Assembly: GCA_963814905.1 (NCBI GenBank) | Contig: CAWFEM010000015.1 | Coordinates: forward strand, 496,001-560,000 | DNA from: DASWJZ01 sp963814905 | GTDB lineage: Bacteria > Pseudomonadota > Alphaproteobacteria > Rhizobiales > Afifellaceae | Reading direction: 5' to 3' | DNA: 64,000 nucleotides | Shown: positions 29,003 to 37,653 of the stretch, one piece after another | Layout: each line of letters opens with the position of its first letter | Numbering within the stretch: position 1 is the first letter of the stretch | The notes under the pieces: generated by a model | The model's database searches: none | What the model saw: the letters and a program-made list of their open reading frames with translations, nothing else | What the model was told of the DNA's origin: nothing | Made by a program: the position numbers and the translations under genes

Positions 29003-30475
29003 TCAACGCTGCAGCCTGAGCCGCACGCCGACTTCATGTGAATCGTATGTGCCGTCCGTCACATTGCGGTCGGTGTGCTCGTAGACGTAGCGCGCCTCGA
29101 TCGAGGCGGTGCGGCTGAAGGCGTAGGAGGCGCCGGCGAAGCCGGTGAAGGTGACGTCGCGCCAGTTGTCGCCGACGCGCGACTCGTAGGAGAGGCCGAT
29201 ACCTGTCTCCGCACGGATACGCGGCGTCAGGTTGCGCGCGAAAGTGAGCGTGCCGGAATAGAGGACGGCCGCGGAGGTATTCGGCTCAAGCGTCGGATCG
29301 ATGCTGGTGGAGAGATCGAGCCTCACTTCCGTCAGCCGCCGCGGCGACCACAGGATGGAGGCATCGACAAGGAAGACGTTCACGTCTTCAAGCGACGGAT
29401 CTTCGACGTCGTCGTGACGATAACCGATCGATGCTTCACCGGAGAGCTTGTCGCCACGGTCGATGACGAGACCGCCGCGCAGCGACCCCCAGACGCCGGA
29501 GCGCTGAAAGCCGTTATCGTCGGCGCTCTGGTCGAAGATGCGCGCGCCGACGGCGGCCTCCACGAAGGGCCGGAGGCTCGCACTCGTCGCGTAGCCGGTG
29601 CGCACCCGAACCCCGAAATCCGTGTTGTTTAGCTGCTTGCGCGATGCCGTCCCGCCGCCAACCAGAGGCACTTCCTCGTAGACGGAACGCTCCGCGAAAC
29701 CGGTGACGCGCGCGCTGAAGCGCCCGAAGCGCTGCTCATAACCGAGCGAAGCCTCGAGCGAATCGACCGCCGGACGCTCCGCGGCGCCGCCAGGCGTATC
29801 GGGGTCGGAGAAGCCTTCCAGGAAGTGGGAATAGGCGGCCTCGGTGAAGATCGAGCTACGCGAGGTCAGGTCGTAGCGAAGCTTCGCCCGTGCCTCGGCG
29901 GTCAACCCATCGAATTCGGAGTGGTCGTAGGTGGTGGATTCGCCGCCGACGCCCGCCTCGAATTCATAACGCTCGCTTTCGGAGCGGACCGTTACCTCCG
30001 GCGCGACGACGTAGCCGACGGCCGGGGTCTTATCGACGCTGCCGCCGGCATTGTCGGTGGCGGTGACGCCGACCTCGATCGAAGGACGGATAATAAAGCT
30101 TCCAAGCCTGATGCCCCGTTGGGCGAAGGGATCGTCCTCGGAGGCGCGGGGAATGCGCCGCTCGCGTACCGGGCGCGGCTCCGGCACAGGCCCGGCGAGC
30201 GGCGGGCCGAGCGGATCGTCGTCGGTGGGGCCGGCAAGCGGCGGACCGACCGGATTGTCGATCAGCGACGGCTCCTCCTTGTCCCAGTTCCAGATGTCTT
30301 CGTCGCTTTGCCCGTCGCCCGCGTCCTGCGAGGGGCGGATCACGAAGTCGATCAGCTCGTCCAGCGTCTGCGGCTCGCCCGTAGCGTCGTCCGCCCCCTG
30401 CGCCGCCGCGCCGCCGGCCGCCGCGAACGGCGCGGCGACGATCAAGGCGATGGTAAGGGCGCGTCTTGCCAGCAT
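29003..30475 (-). CDS. Outer-membrane beta-barrel protein
   Basis: About 490 residues from ATG 30475, a position 27 bases inside the open frame. A signal peptide (ARRALTIALIVAAPFAAAGG) is followed by an acidic, proline-rich linker (VGPPLAGPTDDDPLGPPLAG, two GPPLAGP repeats) and a C-terminal barrel of about 330 residues with alternating amphipathic strands such as RFSARVTGFAERSVYEEV and ASIEARYVYEHTD, ending in a terminal aromatic-containing strand (HEVGVRLRLQR). It resembles the BBP2-type outer-membrane proteins often linked to polysaccharide genes. A nearby galE/galU pair and kdsD support a surface-polysaccharide context only loosely. Confidence 0.8.
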   Translation of the reverse strand: MLARRALTIALIVAAPFAAAGGAAAQGADDATGEPQTLDELIDFVIRPSQDAGDGQSDEDIWNWDKEEPSLIDNPVGPPLAGPTDDDPLGPPLAGPVPEPRPVRERRIPRASEDDPFAQRGIRLGSFIIRPSIEVGVTATDNAGGSVDKTPAVGYVVAPEVTVRSESERYEFEAGVGGESTTYDHSEFDGLTAEARAKLRYDLTSRSSIFTEAAYSHFLEGFSDPDTPGGAAERPAVDSLEASLGYEQRFGRFSARVTGFAERSVYEEVPLVGGGTASRKQLNNTDFGVRVRTGYATSASLRPFVEAAVGARIFDQSADDNGFQRSGVWGSLRGGLVIDRGDKLSGEASIGYRHDDVEDPSLEDVNVFLVDASILWSPRRLTEVRLDLSTSIDPTLEPNTSAAVLYSGTLTFARNLTPRIRAETGIGLSYESRVGDNWRDVTFTGFAGASYAFSRTASIEARYVYEHTDRNVTDGTYDSHEVGVRLRLQR

Positions 30476-30683
30476 GTCCGTCCCGGCGCGCGCCCGGCCC
30501 ACGCCGCGGCACGCTTAACGAGAGGTAAAGCGGCGTGGTTAACAAGCCGTTTCCGGCGTGCCTGTGGGGGCCTAACCCAGGGCCTCAGGCTTACGGGCGG
30601 GGTCGCGATGTTCTCTCCCGGGATTGCGCACGGCCGGCCGGCCGGTGCACGAGTTGGACCGCTGATTGCCGGGAGGAAAGCCA

Positions 30684-31150
30684 ATGCCCAAGATCGACAT
30701 CGCCGCCGTGCCGGAACGCAAAGGCTCGGGCTATCCGCCGCCCTTCGACGCTCCATGCGCCGAACGCACGCGGCGGCGGCTGGGCGACGCCGGCGGGCTC
30801 ACCGATTTCGGGGTCAATCTCATGCACCTGCCGCCGGGCAACTGGTCGAGCCAGCGTCACTGGCATTCGCACGAGGACGAATTCGTCTATGTGCTCGAAG
30901 GCGAGCTGACGCTGATCGAGGACGGCGGCGAGACGGTGCTCAGCGTTCCGGCGACTGCGCGGCGTTTCCGAAGGGCACCGGAAACGGCCACCATATGATC
31001 AACAGGTCGAGCGCGACGGCGGTCTATCTCGAAGTCGGCACGCGCGTGCCCGAAGACCTCACCACCTGCTCCGACATCGACATGATGAGCGCCAACGCCG
31101 ACGGCCGCTTCGTGCACAAGGACGGCACGCCTTATTCGGAGCCCCGGTGA
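30684..31150 (+). pseudogene. Cupin-domain protein, one internal frameshift near 30945
   Basis: The first frame runs PKIDIAAVPERKGSGYPPP through the cupin motif HWHSHEDEFVYVLEGELTLI and stops early; the second frame resumes DCAAFPKGTGNGHHMINRS and continues to VHKDGTPYSEPR. Joined, they give about 155 residues, the usual length of this cupin subgroup, with the metal-binding His-rich motif 1 and a motif 2 (GDCAAFPKG...GHH). One base appears to be missing at about 30943-30946. The ATG at 30684 follows a GGGAGGAAA site. The function of the subgroup is unknown. I treat the break as a likely sequence error. Confidence 0.8.
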
Positions 31151-31232
31151 ACTCCAGAAGGTGACCTCCCGAAGCAGAGACTCCCGTCCGCCCCCTTCGC
31201 CGTGCTACGTCTCCTCGCATCGAGGAGTCTCC

Positions 31233-32228
31233 ATGCCGAAATCGTCCCTCGCCTCGCCCGTTTCCGCCAAAGAGCTCGGTCCGGCGCTTCGCACGCTCCA
31301 CGTCGCCTCCGCCGGCCTGAAGGCGCTGGAGGCGGCGCTGACCGGCGACATGCGCGCCCCCTTCGAGGAGGCGCTCGGGCTGATCGGCGCGGCGTCCGGC
31401 CGTGTGGTCGTCACCGGCATGGGCAAAAGCGGCCATGTCGGCACCAAGATCGCCGCCACCTTCGCCTCCACCGGCACCCCCGCCCTTTTCGTGCACGCCG
31501 CGGAGGCGAGCCACGGCGATCTCGGCATGATCACGCGCGACGACGTGGTGCTGGCGCTCTCCTGGTCGGGCGAGACGGCGGAGCTCAGGAGCATCCTCCT
31601 CTACGCCAAGCGCTTCCGCGTGCCGCTCGTCGCGGTGACGGCCGGCGCGCGCTCCAGCCTCGCCAAGGCCGCCGACGTCGCGCTGATCCTGCCCAAGGTG
31701 GAGGAGGCCTGTCCGCATGGGCTCGCGCCGACCACCTCCACGCTGATCCAGATGGCGCTCGGCGACGCGCTGGCGATCGCGCTGCTTGAGGCGCGCGGCT
31801 TCACCGCCGACGATTTCCTGAAATTCCATCCCGGCGGCTCGCTCGGCGCCAATCTGGCGCGCGTGCGCGATGTGATGCATTCCGGAGACCGGATGCCGCT
31901 TGCGCCGCTCGGCACGAAGATGCGCGAGGCGCTGCTCCTGATCAGCGAGAAGGGCTTCGGCTGCCTCGGCGTCACCGACGGCACGGGCGAATTGGTCGGC
32001 ATCGTCACCGACGGCGACCTGCGCCGTCACCTCTCCGGCGACATTCTCGATCAGCCGGTGGAGAGCGTGATGACGCGCAACCCGAAGACGGTGGATCCGG
32101 ACGCGCTCGTCGCCTCCGCGCTCGATGTCCTGAACGCCGCGGCGATCACCGCGCTCGTCGTGGTGGAGCGAAAGAAGCCGGTCGGCATCGTGCATTTGCA
32201 CGACCTCCTGCGCACCGGCGTCGCCTAG
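31233..32228 (+). CDS. kdsD: Arabinose-5-phosphate isomerase (KdsD/KpsF)
   Basis: 331 residues: an N-terminal SIS sugar-isomerase domain with VVVTGMGKSGHVGTKIAAT and LSWSGETAELRS, then HPGGSLGANL, and two CBS domains (residues about 210-330) ending VVERKKPVGIVHLHDLL. It converts ribulose-5-phosphate into arabinose-5-phosphate, the first step to Kdo for lipopolysaccharide or capsule. The start at 31233 is right after a GAGGAG site. The in-frame extension to 31161 looks random. It ends just before a dispersed palindromic repeat. Sequence and length are complete. Confidence 0.93.
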   Translation: MPKSSLASPVSAKELGPALRTLHVASAGLKALEAALTGDMRAPFEEALGLIGAASGRVVVTGMGKSGHVGTKIAATFASTGTPALFVHAAEASHGDLGMITRDDVVLALSWSGETAELRSILLYAKRFRVPLVAVTAGARSSLAKAADVALILPKVEEACPHGLAPTTSTLIQMALGDALAIALLEARGFTADDFLKFHPGGSLGANLARVRDVMHSGDRMPLAPLGTKMREALLLISEKGFGCLGVTDGTGELVGIVTDGDLRRHLSGDILDQPVESVMTRNPKTVDPDALVASALDVLNAAAITALVVVERKKPVGIVHLHDLLRTGVA

Positions 32229-32250
32229 CCACGCCCGTTGACCACATCAC

Positions 32251-32352
32251 CGTCGTCATGCCCGGACCTGATCCGGGCATCCATTCCGCGACCGTTGTGA
32301 CAGGTCGGGCCGATACGGAATGGATTGCCGGGTCAAGCCCGGCAATGACGAC
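32251..32352. repeat. Dispersed palindromic repeat, copy 2
   Basis: Same plan as the copy at 28887: hairpins ATGCCCGGA-CCTGA-TCCGGGCAT (32258-32280) and TTGCCGGG-TCAAG-CCCGGCAA (32325-32345), flanked by GTCGTCAT and ATGACGAC. It lies 22 bases after the kdsD stop. Confidence 0.8.
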
Positions 32353-32370
32353 AGGAATGAGTCGCCGCTC

Positions 32371-32817
32371 TCACGCGCTCGTCACGTCCAGCACCGAACC
32401 GTCCGCGCCGATGACCTTGATGCGCGCACCGGCCGGCGCGTCGGGCCCGCGCACCTGCCACACCGTGTCGTCGATCTTGACGCGCCCGCTTCCCTCCACG
32501 ATCGGCTCGGAGAGCACGAAGGTGCGGCCCTCGAGCCGGTTTGCCCGCAAGTTGAGGAGCGGGTCGGCGGTGTCGCCATCAGCCGTTCCCGCGAAGCGAC
32601 GGCCGACCAGCGCGGCGATCGCGGAAAGCACCACGAAGCCGACGACCTGCGACTGCCAGGGCCAGTCGATCAGCAGCGCGCTCACCCCGATCAGGATTGC
32701 CGCAATGCCGAACCACAGGAAGAAGAAGCCCGGCAGAAGCACCTCGGCGCCGAGCAGGATCAGACCGAGGATCCACCACGACCAGCCGCCGAGCGCGACG
32801 ATGGCATCGCGGATCAT
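32371..32817 (-). CDS. NfeD-like membrane protein
   Basis: 148 residues. Three hydrophobic helices (WWILGLILLGAEVLLPGFFF; GIAAILIGVSALLI; VVGFVVLSAIAALVG) precede a C-terminal OB-fold domain ending in GARIKVIGADGSVLDV. This matches the short NfeD type, which nearly always sits next to an SPFH gene and forms membrane-anchored complexes with it. Here the start codon overlaps the stop of the SPFH gene (32814-32817), so the two are co-translated. Function is membrane quality control or microdomain organisation by family. Confidence 0.92.
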   Translation of the reverse strand: MIRDAIVALGGWSWWILGLILLGAEVLLPGFFFLWFGIAAILIGVSALLIDWPWQSQVVGFVVLSAIAALVGRRFAGTADGDTADPLLNLRANRLEGRTFVLSEPIVEGSGRVKIDDTVWQVRGPDAPAGARIKVIGADGSVLDVTSA

Positions 32818-33830
32818 GTGAAGTCCTCGGGCGGGCGCACCGTCACGGTCGTCGTCGGCTGCGTCGAGCCTGTCGGTGGCACGGATGTCGGGCGGCGCGC
32901 GCCACTTGCCGGCGTCTCGCCGCTGAAGGTCTGCTTGGCGATCTCGCCGATGCCGGCAAGCGCGCCGATGATGCCGGACGTCTCGACGGGCATCAGGAAG
33001 GTCTTCTGATTGGGCGAATGCGCGAAGGCGGCAAGCGCCTCCACGTATTTCTGCGCGACAAAATAGTTGATCGCCTGCACGTCGCCGGCGGCGATCGCTT
33101 CGCTGACCATCGTCGTCGCCTTGGCTTCTGCTTCCGCCAGCCGCTCGCGCGCGTCGGCGTCGCGGAACGCCGCCTCCTTGCGGCCTTCCGCCTGCAGGAC
33201 CTGCGCCTGCTTCTGGCCTTCCGCCTTCAGGATCTCCGCCTGCCGTCGGCCTTCCGCCTCAAGGATAGCGGCGCGCTTCTCGCGTTCCGCCATCATCTGC
33301 CGGGCCATGGAATCGACCAGGTTGCGCGGCGGATCGATATCCTTGATCTCGATACGGGTGATCTTCACGCCCCAGGGCGATGCGGCCGCATCGACGACGC
33401 GCAGGAGCCGCTCGTTGATCTCGTCGCGGTTCGACAGGAGCTCGTCGAGATCCATGGAGCCCATGACGGAGCGGATATTTGTCATGGTGAGGTTCAGGAT
33501 GGCGTTCTCGAGCTGGTTCACCTCGTAGGCCGCGCGCGCCGCGTCCATGACCTGGTAGAAGGTGATGCCGTTGGCGGTGACCGTTGCGTTGTCACGCGTG
33601 ATCACTTCCTGGCTCGCCACGTCGAGCACCGTCTCCATCATGTTCATCTTGGCGCCGATGCGGTCGACGAAGGGCACGATCATGTTGAGCCCTGGCCTCA
33701 GCGTCTTCGTGTAGCGGCCGAAGCGCTCGACCGTATAGTTGTGGCCCTGCGGCACCGTCTTCACTGCCGAAACGATGACGATCACGGCGAAGACGACGAG
33801 GACGATGACGACGATGTCGAAGCCGGTCAT
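32814..33830 (-). CDS. qmcA: SPFH/Band 7 (stomatin/QmcA-like) membrane protein
   Basis: 338 residues: one N-terminal membrane helix (MTGFDIVVIVLVVFAVIVIV) then a prohibitin-like domain (VPQGHNYTVERFGRYTKTL; PFVDRIGAKMNMMETVLDV; IRSVMGSMDLDELLSNR) and a long coiled coil rich in Glu/Ala/Gln (AEGRRQAEILKAEGQKQAQV). The C-terminal 50 residues are Pro/Thr-rich. It is the usual partner of the adjacent NfeD gene and probably forms oligomers at the inner membrane. The ATG at 33830 follows a GGGGAGA site; a longer frame to 33896 is not family-like. Confidence 0.93.
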   Translation of the reverse strand: MTGFDIVVIVLVVFAVIVIVSAVKTVPQGHNYTVERFGRYTKTLRPGLNMIVPFVDRIGAKMNMMETVLDVASQEVITRDNATVTANGITFYQVMDAARAAYEVNQLENAILNLTMTNIRSVMGSMDLDELLSNRDEINERLLRVVDAAASPWGVKITRIEIKDIDPPRNLVDSMARQMMAEREKRAAILEAEGRRQAEILKAEGQKQAQVLQAEGRKEAAFRDADARERLAEAEAKATTMVSEAIAAGDVQAINYFVAQKYVEALAAFAHSPNQKTFLMPVETSGIIGALAGIGEIAKQTFSGETPASGARRPTSVPPTGSTQPTTTVTVRPPEDFT

Positions 33831-33983
33831 GCAAATCTCCCCATGCCCAATCTTTCGGCCCCGGCGAGATATGGAGAGAGTCGCGCCGAAGCGCAATTTT
33901 TCCCGGGGGCGAGAAAGCGGGCGGATTGGCCGGCCTCGCCCCGGTCAAAACCCGGCCCGGCAGGGCTGACCGCCAAATTCCGG

Positions 33984-34017
33984 CAAAAAAAGAGGCAGGC
34001 GGCCGAAGCCGCCTGCC
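33984..34017 (-). terminator. Rho-independent terminator for the repeat-protein gene
   Basis: A perfect 10-bp stem GGCAGGCGGC / GCCGCCTGCC with loop CGAA; on the minus strand it is followed by an AT-rich run ctcTTTTTTT. It lies 70 bases downstream of the repeat gene's stop. Confidence 0.88.
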
Positions 34018-34086
34018 TTGTTCGAGGCCTTGAGCCGTCTTGCCTGAATTCCTCCAGGCCGGACCGTCAAGGCTGGAGCGACATGC

Positions 34087-36617
34087 CTAGAGCTTGCTGC
34101 CGCCGATGGCGCCGCGAAGCCCGCCGGAACCTAGGCCGCCGCCGCCCAGACGCCCGCCGCCCAGACCGCCGCCGCCCAGACCGGCACCGCCGCCCATGCC
34201 GCCGCCGGAGTGGTCCCAGCCGCCAGACTCACGGGAGTGCTTCCGGGACTTCATGCCGCCGGAGTGCTCCTTCTTGAGCGGCTTCTTGTGGGAGTGCTCA
34301 GGCCTTTTGTGGGAGTGCTCCGACTTCCGCTGCGGCTTCTTGTGGGAGTGCTGCGGCTTCTGGTGCGGCTCCACGCCGTCCTTCTTCGCGTTCCCCTTCT
34401 TGATCGCCTTCCACAGCGGGCCGTTCACGCCCGGCTTGTGCATGCTCGGCTTGCCGTGCTTGCCCGGCTTGCCGTGGTGCTCGGACTTGCCGTGCTTCTC
34501 AGGCTTGCCGTGCTTCTCAGGCTTGCCGTGCTTCTCAGGCTTGCCATGCTTCTCCGGCTTGCCGTTCTTCTGCGGCTTGCCGTGCTTCTCCGACTTGTCG
34601 GACGGGCGCGCCCGCGGCTTCCGCTGGTCCATCTTGTCGGACTGCTTCGGCTGCTGCTTGCTCTCCGGCTTCTTGCCTTCCGGCTGCTTGCCGTGCGGCT
34701 TGTTGCCTTCAGGCTTCTTGCCTTCCGGCTTCTTGCCTTCCGGCTGCTTGCCCTCCGGCTTCTTGCCCTCAGGCTTCTTGCCTTCCGGCTGCTTGCCGTG
34801 CGGCTTGTTGCCCTCAGGCTTCTTGCCTTCCGGCTTCTTACCCTCAGGCTTCTTGCCTTCCGGCTTCTTGCCGTGCGGCTTGTTGCCCTCAGGCTTCTTG
34901 CCGTGATGCTCAGGCTTCTTGCCGTGCGGCTTGCCGTGATGCTCAGGCTTCTTCAGCTCAACGCCGTCCTTCTTGGCGTTGGCTATCTTGATCGCCTTCC
35001 ACAACGGGCCGTTCACGCCCGGCTTGTGCATGCCAGGCTTGCCGTGGTGCTCGGACTTGCCGTGCTTGCCCGACTTGCCATGGTGCTCGGACTTGCCGTG
35101 TTTCTCCGACTTGCCGTGCTTTTCCGACTTGCCGTGCTTCTCCGTCTTGCCGTGATGCTCAGGCTTCTTGCCTTCCGGCTTCTTGCCTTCCGGCTTCTTG
35201 CCCTCAGGCTTCTTGCCTTCCGGCTGCTTGCCGTGCGGCTTGTTGCCTTCAGGCTTCTTGCCTTCCGGCTTCTTGCCGTGCTTTTCCGACTTGCCATGGT
35301 GCTCGGACTTGCCGTGTTTCTCCGACTTGCCGTGCTTTTCTGACTTGCCGTGCTTCTCCGACTTGCCGTGATGCTCAGGCTTCTTGCCGTGCGGCTTGCC
35401 GTGATGCTCAGGCTTCTTCAGCTCAACGCCGTCCTTCTTGGCGTTGGCTATCTTGATCGCCTTCCACAGCGGGCCGTTCACGCCCGGCTTGTGCATGCTC
35501 GGCTTACCGTGGTGCTCGGACTTGCCGTGCTTGCCCGACTTGCCGTGCTTCTCCGACTTGCCATGGTGCTCGGACTTGCCGTGTTTCTCCGACTTGCCGT
35601 GCTTTTCTGACTTGCCGTGATGCTCAGGCTTCTTGCCGTGCGGCTTGCCGTGATGCTCAGGCTTCTGTAGCTCCACGCCGTTCTTCTTGGCGTTCGCTAT
35701 CTTGATCGCGTTCCACAGCGGGCCGTTCACGCCCGGCTTGTGCATGCTCGGCTTACCGTGGTGCTCCGACTTGCCGTGGTGCTCCGACTTGCCGTGGTGC
35801 TCGGACTTGCCGTGGTGCTCGGGCTTGCCGTGGTGCTCGGGCTTCTTACCCTCAGGCTTCTTGCCTTCCGGCCGCTTGCCCTCCGGCTTCTTGCCCTCTG
35901 GCTTCTTGCCTTCCGGCTGCTTGCCCTCAGGCTTCTTGCCCTCCGGCTGCTTGCCCTCTGGCTTCTTGCCTTCCGGCTTCTTGCCCTCGGCTGCTTGCCC
36001 TCTGGCTTCTTGCCTTCCGGCTGCTTGCCCTCTGGCTTCTTGCCTTCCGGCTGCTTGCCCTCTGGCTTCTTGCCTTCCGGCTGCTTGCCCTCTGGCTTCT
36101 TGCCCTCAGGCTGCTTGCCCTCTGGCTTCTTGCCTTCCGGCTGCTTGCCTTCCGGCTTCTTGCCTTCCGGCCGCTTGTCCTGCTCAGGCTTATTGCTCTG
36201 CTCAGGCCGCTTGCTCTGATGTTCCTGCTTGCCGTGCTTCTCCGATTTGTCGTGCTTCTTGTCGTACCGCGCGTACTCTTTGCCGCGATGCTTATCGGAT
36301 TTGCCGTGCCTGTCGTCCTTGCCCCAGTCCGGACGGCACATCGGCTCGTCCGGGTCGTCGGGTTGCTCCGACTTCACCTTCACTACGGCTCCGGTGAAAA
36401 CCTCCGCGCCGTGCGGATAGCAATCGGAAGGCTGAAAGACATCCTGAACGGATCCGTTCAGTTCGGGGCAGTACCAAATTCGGGTCTGAAGATCCTGCAC
36501 GGAAAGAGCAAAGGCCGACGTCGATGCAAGACCACCGAACCCGGTCAACAAGCTCCCCGCGAGGACGATTTTAACGGTACTGCGCCCAGCCCTTTTCAAC
36601 GTGCTGAACATACCCAT
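34087..36617 (-). pseudogene. Large secreted Lys/His/Pro/Gly repeat protein, one frameshift near 35988
   Basis: Read as one gene it encodes about 843 residues. The N terminus is a signal peptide (STVKIVLAGSLLTGFGGLAS), then a short cysteine-containing part (IWYCPELNGSVQDVFQPSDC ... EPMCRPDWGKDDRHGK). Most of the protein is low complexity: PEGKK/PEGKQ pentads, EKHGKS hexads, EHHGKP units, and four copies of a module starting HKPGVNGPLWKAIK. The C-terminal end is Gly-rich (GGGLGGGRLGGGGLGSGGL). The first frame (36617 down to about 35988) turns into Arg/Ser-rich nonsense where one base is missing in a PEGKQ repeat (cccTCgg context); the other frame then continues the repeats in register to 34087. 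I recognise no family. It is very basic and His-rich, so metal or polyanion binding outside the cytoplasm is a guess. It ends at a strong terminator. Confidence 0.75.
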
Positions 36618-36948
36618 ACGCCACTCCCCACGCGTATGCCCGCCCTCCCTCGGACAACGCCCGGATGTGCCGCATCCAATTCAACTAATTCACCGATTGT
36701 TAATGTTTCGAAACCTCGCCGTGGAAACATGATTAACGCTGAGCCGGCTTCTGCGCGCGCGGGAACACGCCCGTTCCGGGGCGCCGTCGGCGCTCTTCAT
36801 GGTTGCCGGACGCTCCCCGAGCACGCCGCGCCGGCCGGATTGGACGGTTTCGACGACAATACGGCGGCTGGAAGCCCCGCCACGGGCCTGTTAACTTCAG
36901 CCAAGACGGGCGGCGGGACGCGGCCGATAGGAGAGGAAACCAAGGACC
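36618..36948. other. Divergent promoter region
   Basis: About 330 bases between the repeat-protein gene (minus) and the DJ-1 gene (plus). It is relatively AT-rich near 36680-36735 (gattgttaatgtttcg, catgattaacg), consistent with promoters. No gene or strong inverted repeat was seen. Confidence 0.5.
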
Positions 36949-37563
36949 ATGGGTGGCAAGAAAATCCTGATGCTGACGGGCGATTTCAGCGAGGAATATG
37001 AGATTTTCGTCTTTGAGCAGGCGATGCGCGCGGTCGGCCACGAGGTTGACGTGGTCTGCCCGGACAAGAAGGCGGGCGAAATCCTCCGGACCTCGCTGCA
37101 CGATTTCGAGGGCGACAAGACCTACACGGAGAAGCTTGGGCACAATTTCCCGCTCAAGAAGAGCTTCGCCGACGTGAAGCCGGAGCGCTACGACGCCGTC
37201 TACGTGGCCGGCGGACGCGGTCCGGAATATATCCGCATCGACAAGCGCGTGCAGGCGATCGTCCGGCACTTCCACGAGGCCGACAAGCCGATCTTCACCA
37301 TCTGCCACGGCGTGCAGGTGCTGGTGGCCGTGCCGGAGACGATCCGCGGCAAGGAGGTCGCCGCGCTCGAATATTGCGAGCCGGAAGTGACCGCCGTCGG
37401 CGGGAAATATGTCGACGTGCCGCCGGAAGGCGCGCATGCCGATGGAAAGCTTGTCTCAGCTAAAGGCTGGCCGGGCCTCGCCGCCTTCATGCGCGAATGC
37501 CTGCGCGTGCTCGGCACCGAGATCCGACATGCCGAGCCAGCTCCGAAGGTGAAGGCGGCCTAA
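36949..37563 (+). CDS. DJ-1/PfpI-family protein
   Basis: 204 residues with a class-I glutamine-amidotransferase-like fold: KKILMLTGDFSEEYEIFVFEQ near the start with the conserved Glu, AVYVAGGRGPEYI in the middle, and the nucleophile elbow FTICHGVQVLVAV with Cys and adjacent His. Members are proteases, deglycases or chaperone-like proteins responding to electrophile stress. The 40 residues after the elbow match this long bacterial subgroup. ATG 36949 is preceded by a GGAGAGGAAA site. Substrate unknown. A bidirectional terminator separates it from the convergent vWA gene. Confidence 0.87.
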   Translation: MGGKKILMLTGDFSEEYEIFVFEQAMRAVGHEVDVVCPDKKAGEILRTSLHDFEGDKTYTEKLGHNFPLKKSFADVKPERYDAVYVAGGRGPEYIRIDKRVQAIVRHFHEADKPIFTICHGVQVLVAVPETIRGKEVAALEYCEPEVTAVGGKYVDVPPEGAHADGKLVSAKGWPGLAAFMRECLRVLGTEIRHAEPAPKVKAA

Positions 37564-37600
37564 AGACGCCGCACGCTGTTCAAAGCACCCGGAAATCGAA

Positions 37601-37627
37601 AAGGGTCGGCGCGCTGCCGACCCTTCT
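37601..37627 (+). terminator. Bidirectional terminator between the DJ-1 and vWA genes
   Basis: A 10-bp stem AAGGGTCGGC / GCCGACCCTT with loop GCGCT, A-rich before (gaaaa) and ttctt after, so it can serve both converging genes. Confidence 0.8.
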
Positions 37628-37653
37628 TCCTGCTTCGCCGTCGATGCTTCCGT

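Noticed and set aside
30503..30535. TTAACGAGAGGTAAA as a CtrA box before the beta-barrel gene
   Set aside because: The second half is TAAA rather than TTAA; a half-match is too common in promoters.
34094..35620. Long plus-strand frames rich in Leu/Pro/Ser opposite the repeat protein
   Set aside because: They are reading-frame shadows of the repeat DNA; they have no start site, and a signal peptide, codon logic and terminator support the minus-strand gene.
34087..36617. CRISPR array in the repeat region
   Set aside because: The repeats are contiguous in-frame coding units of 15-18 bases without unique spacers.
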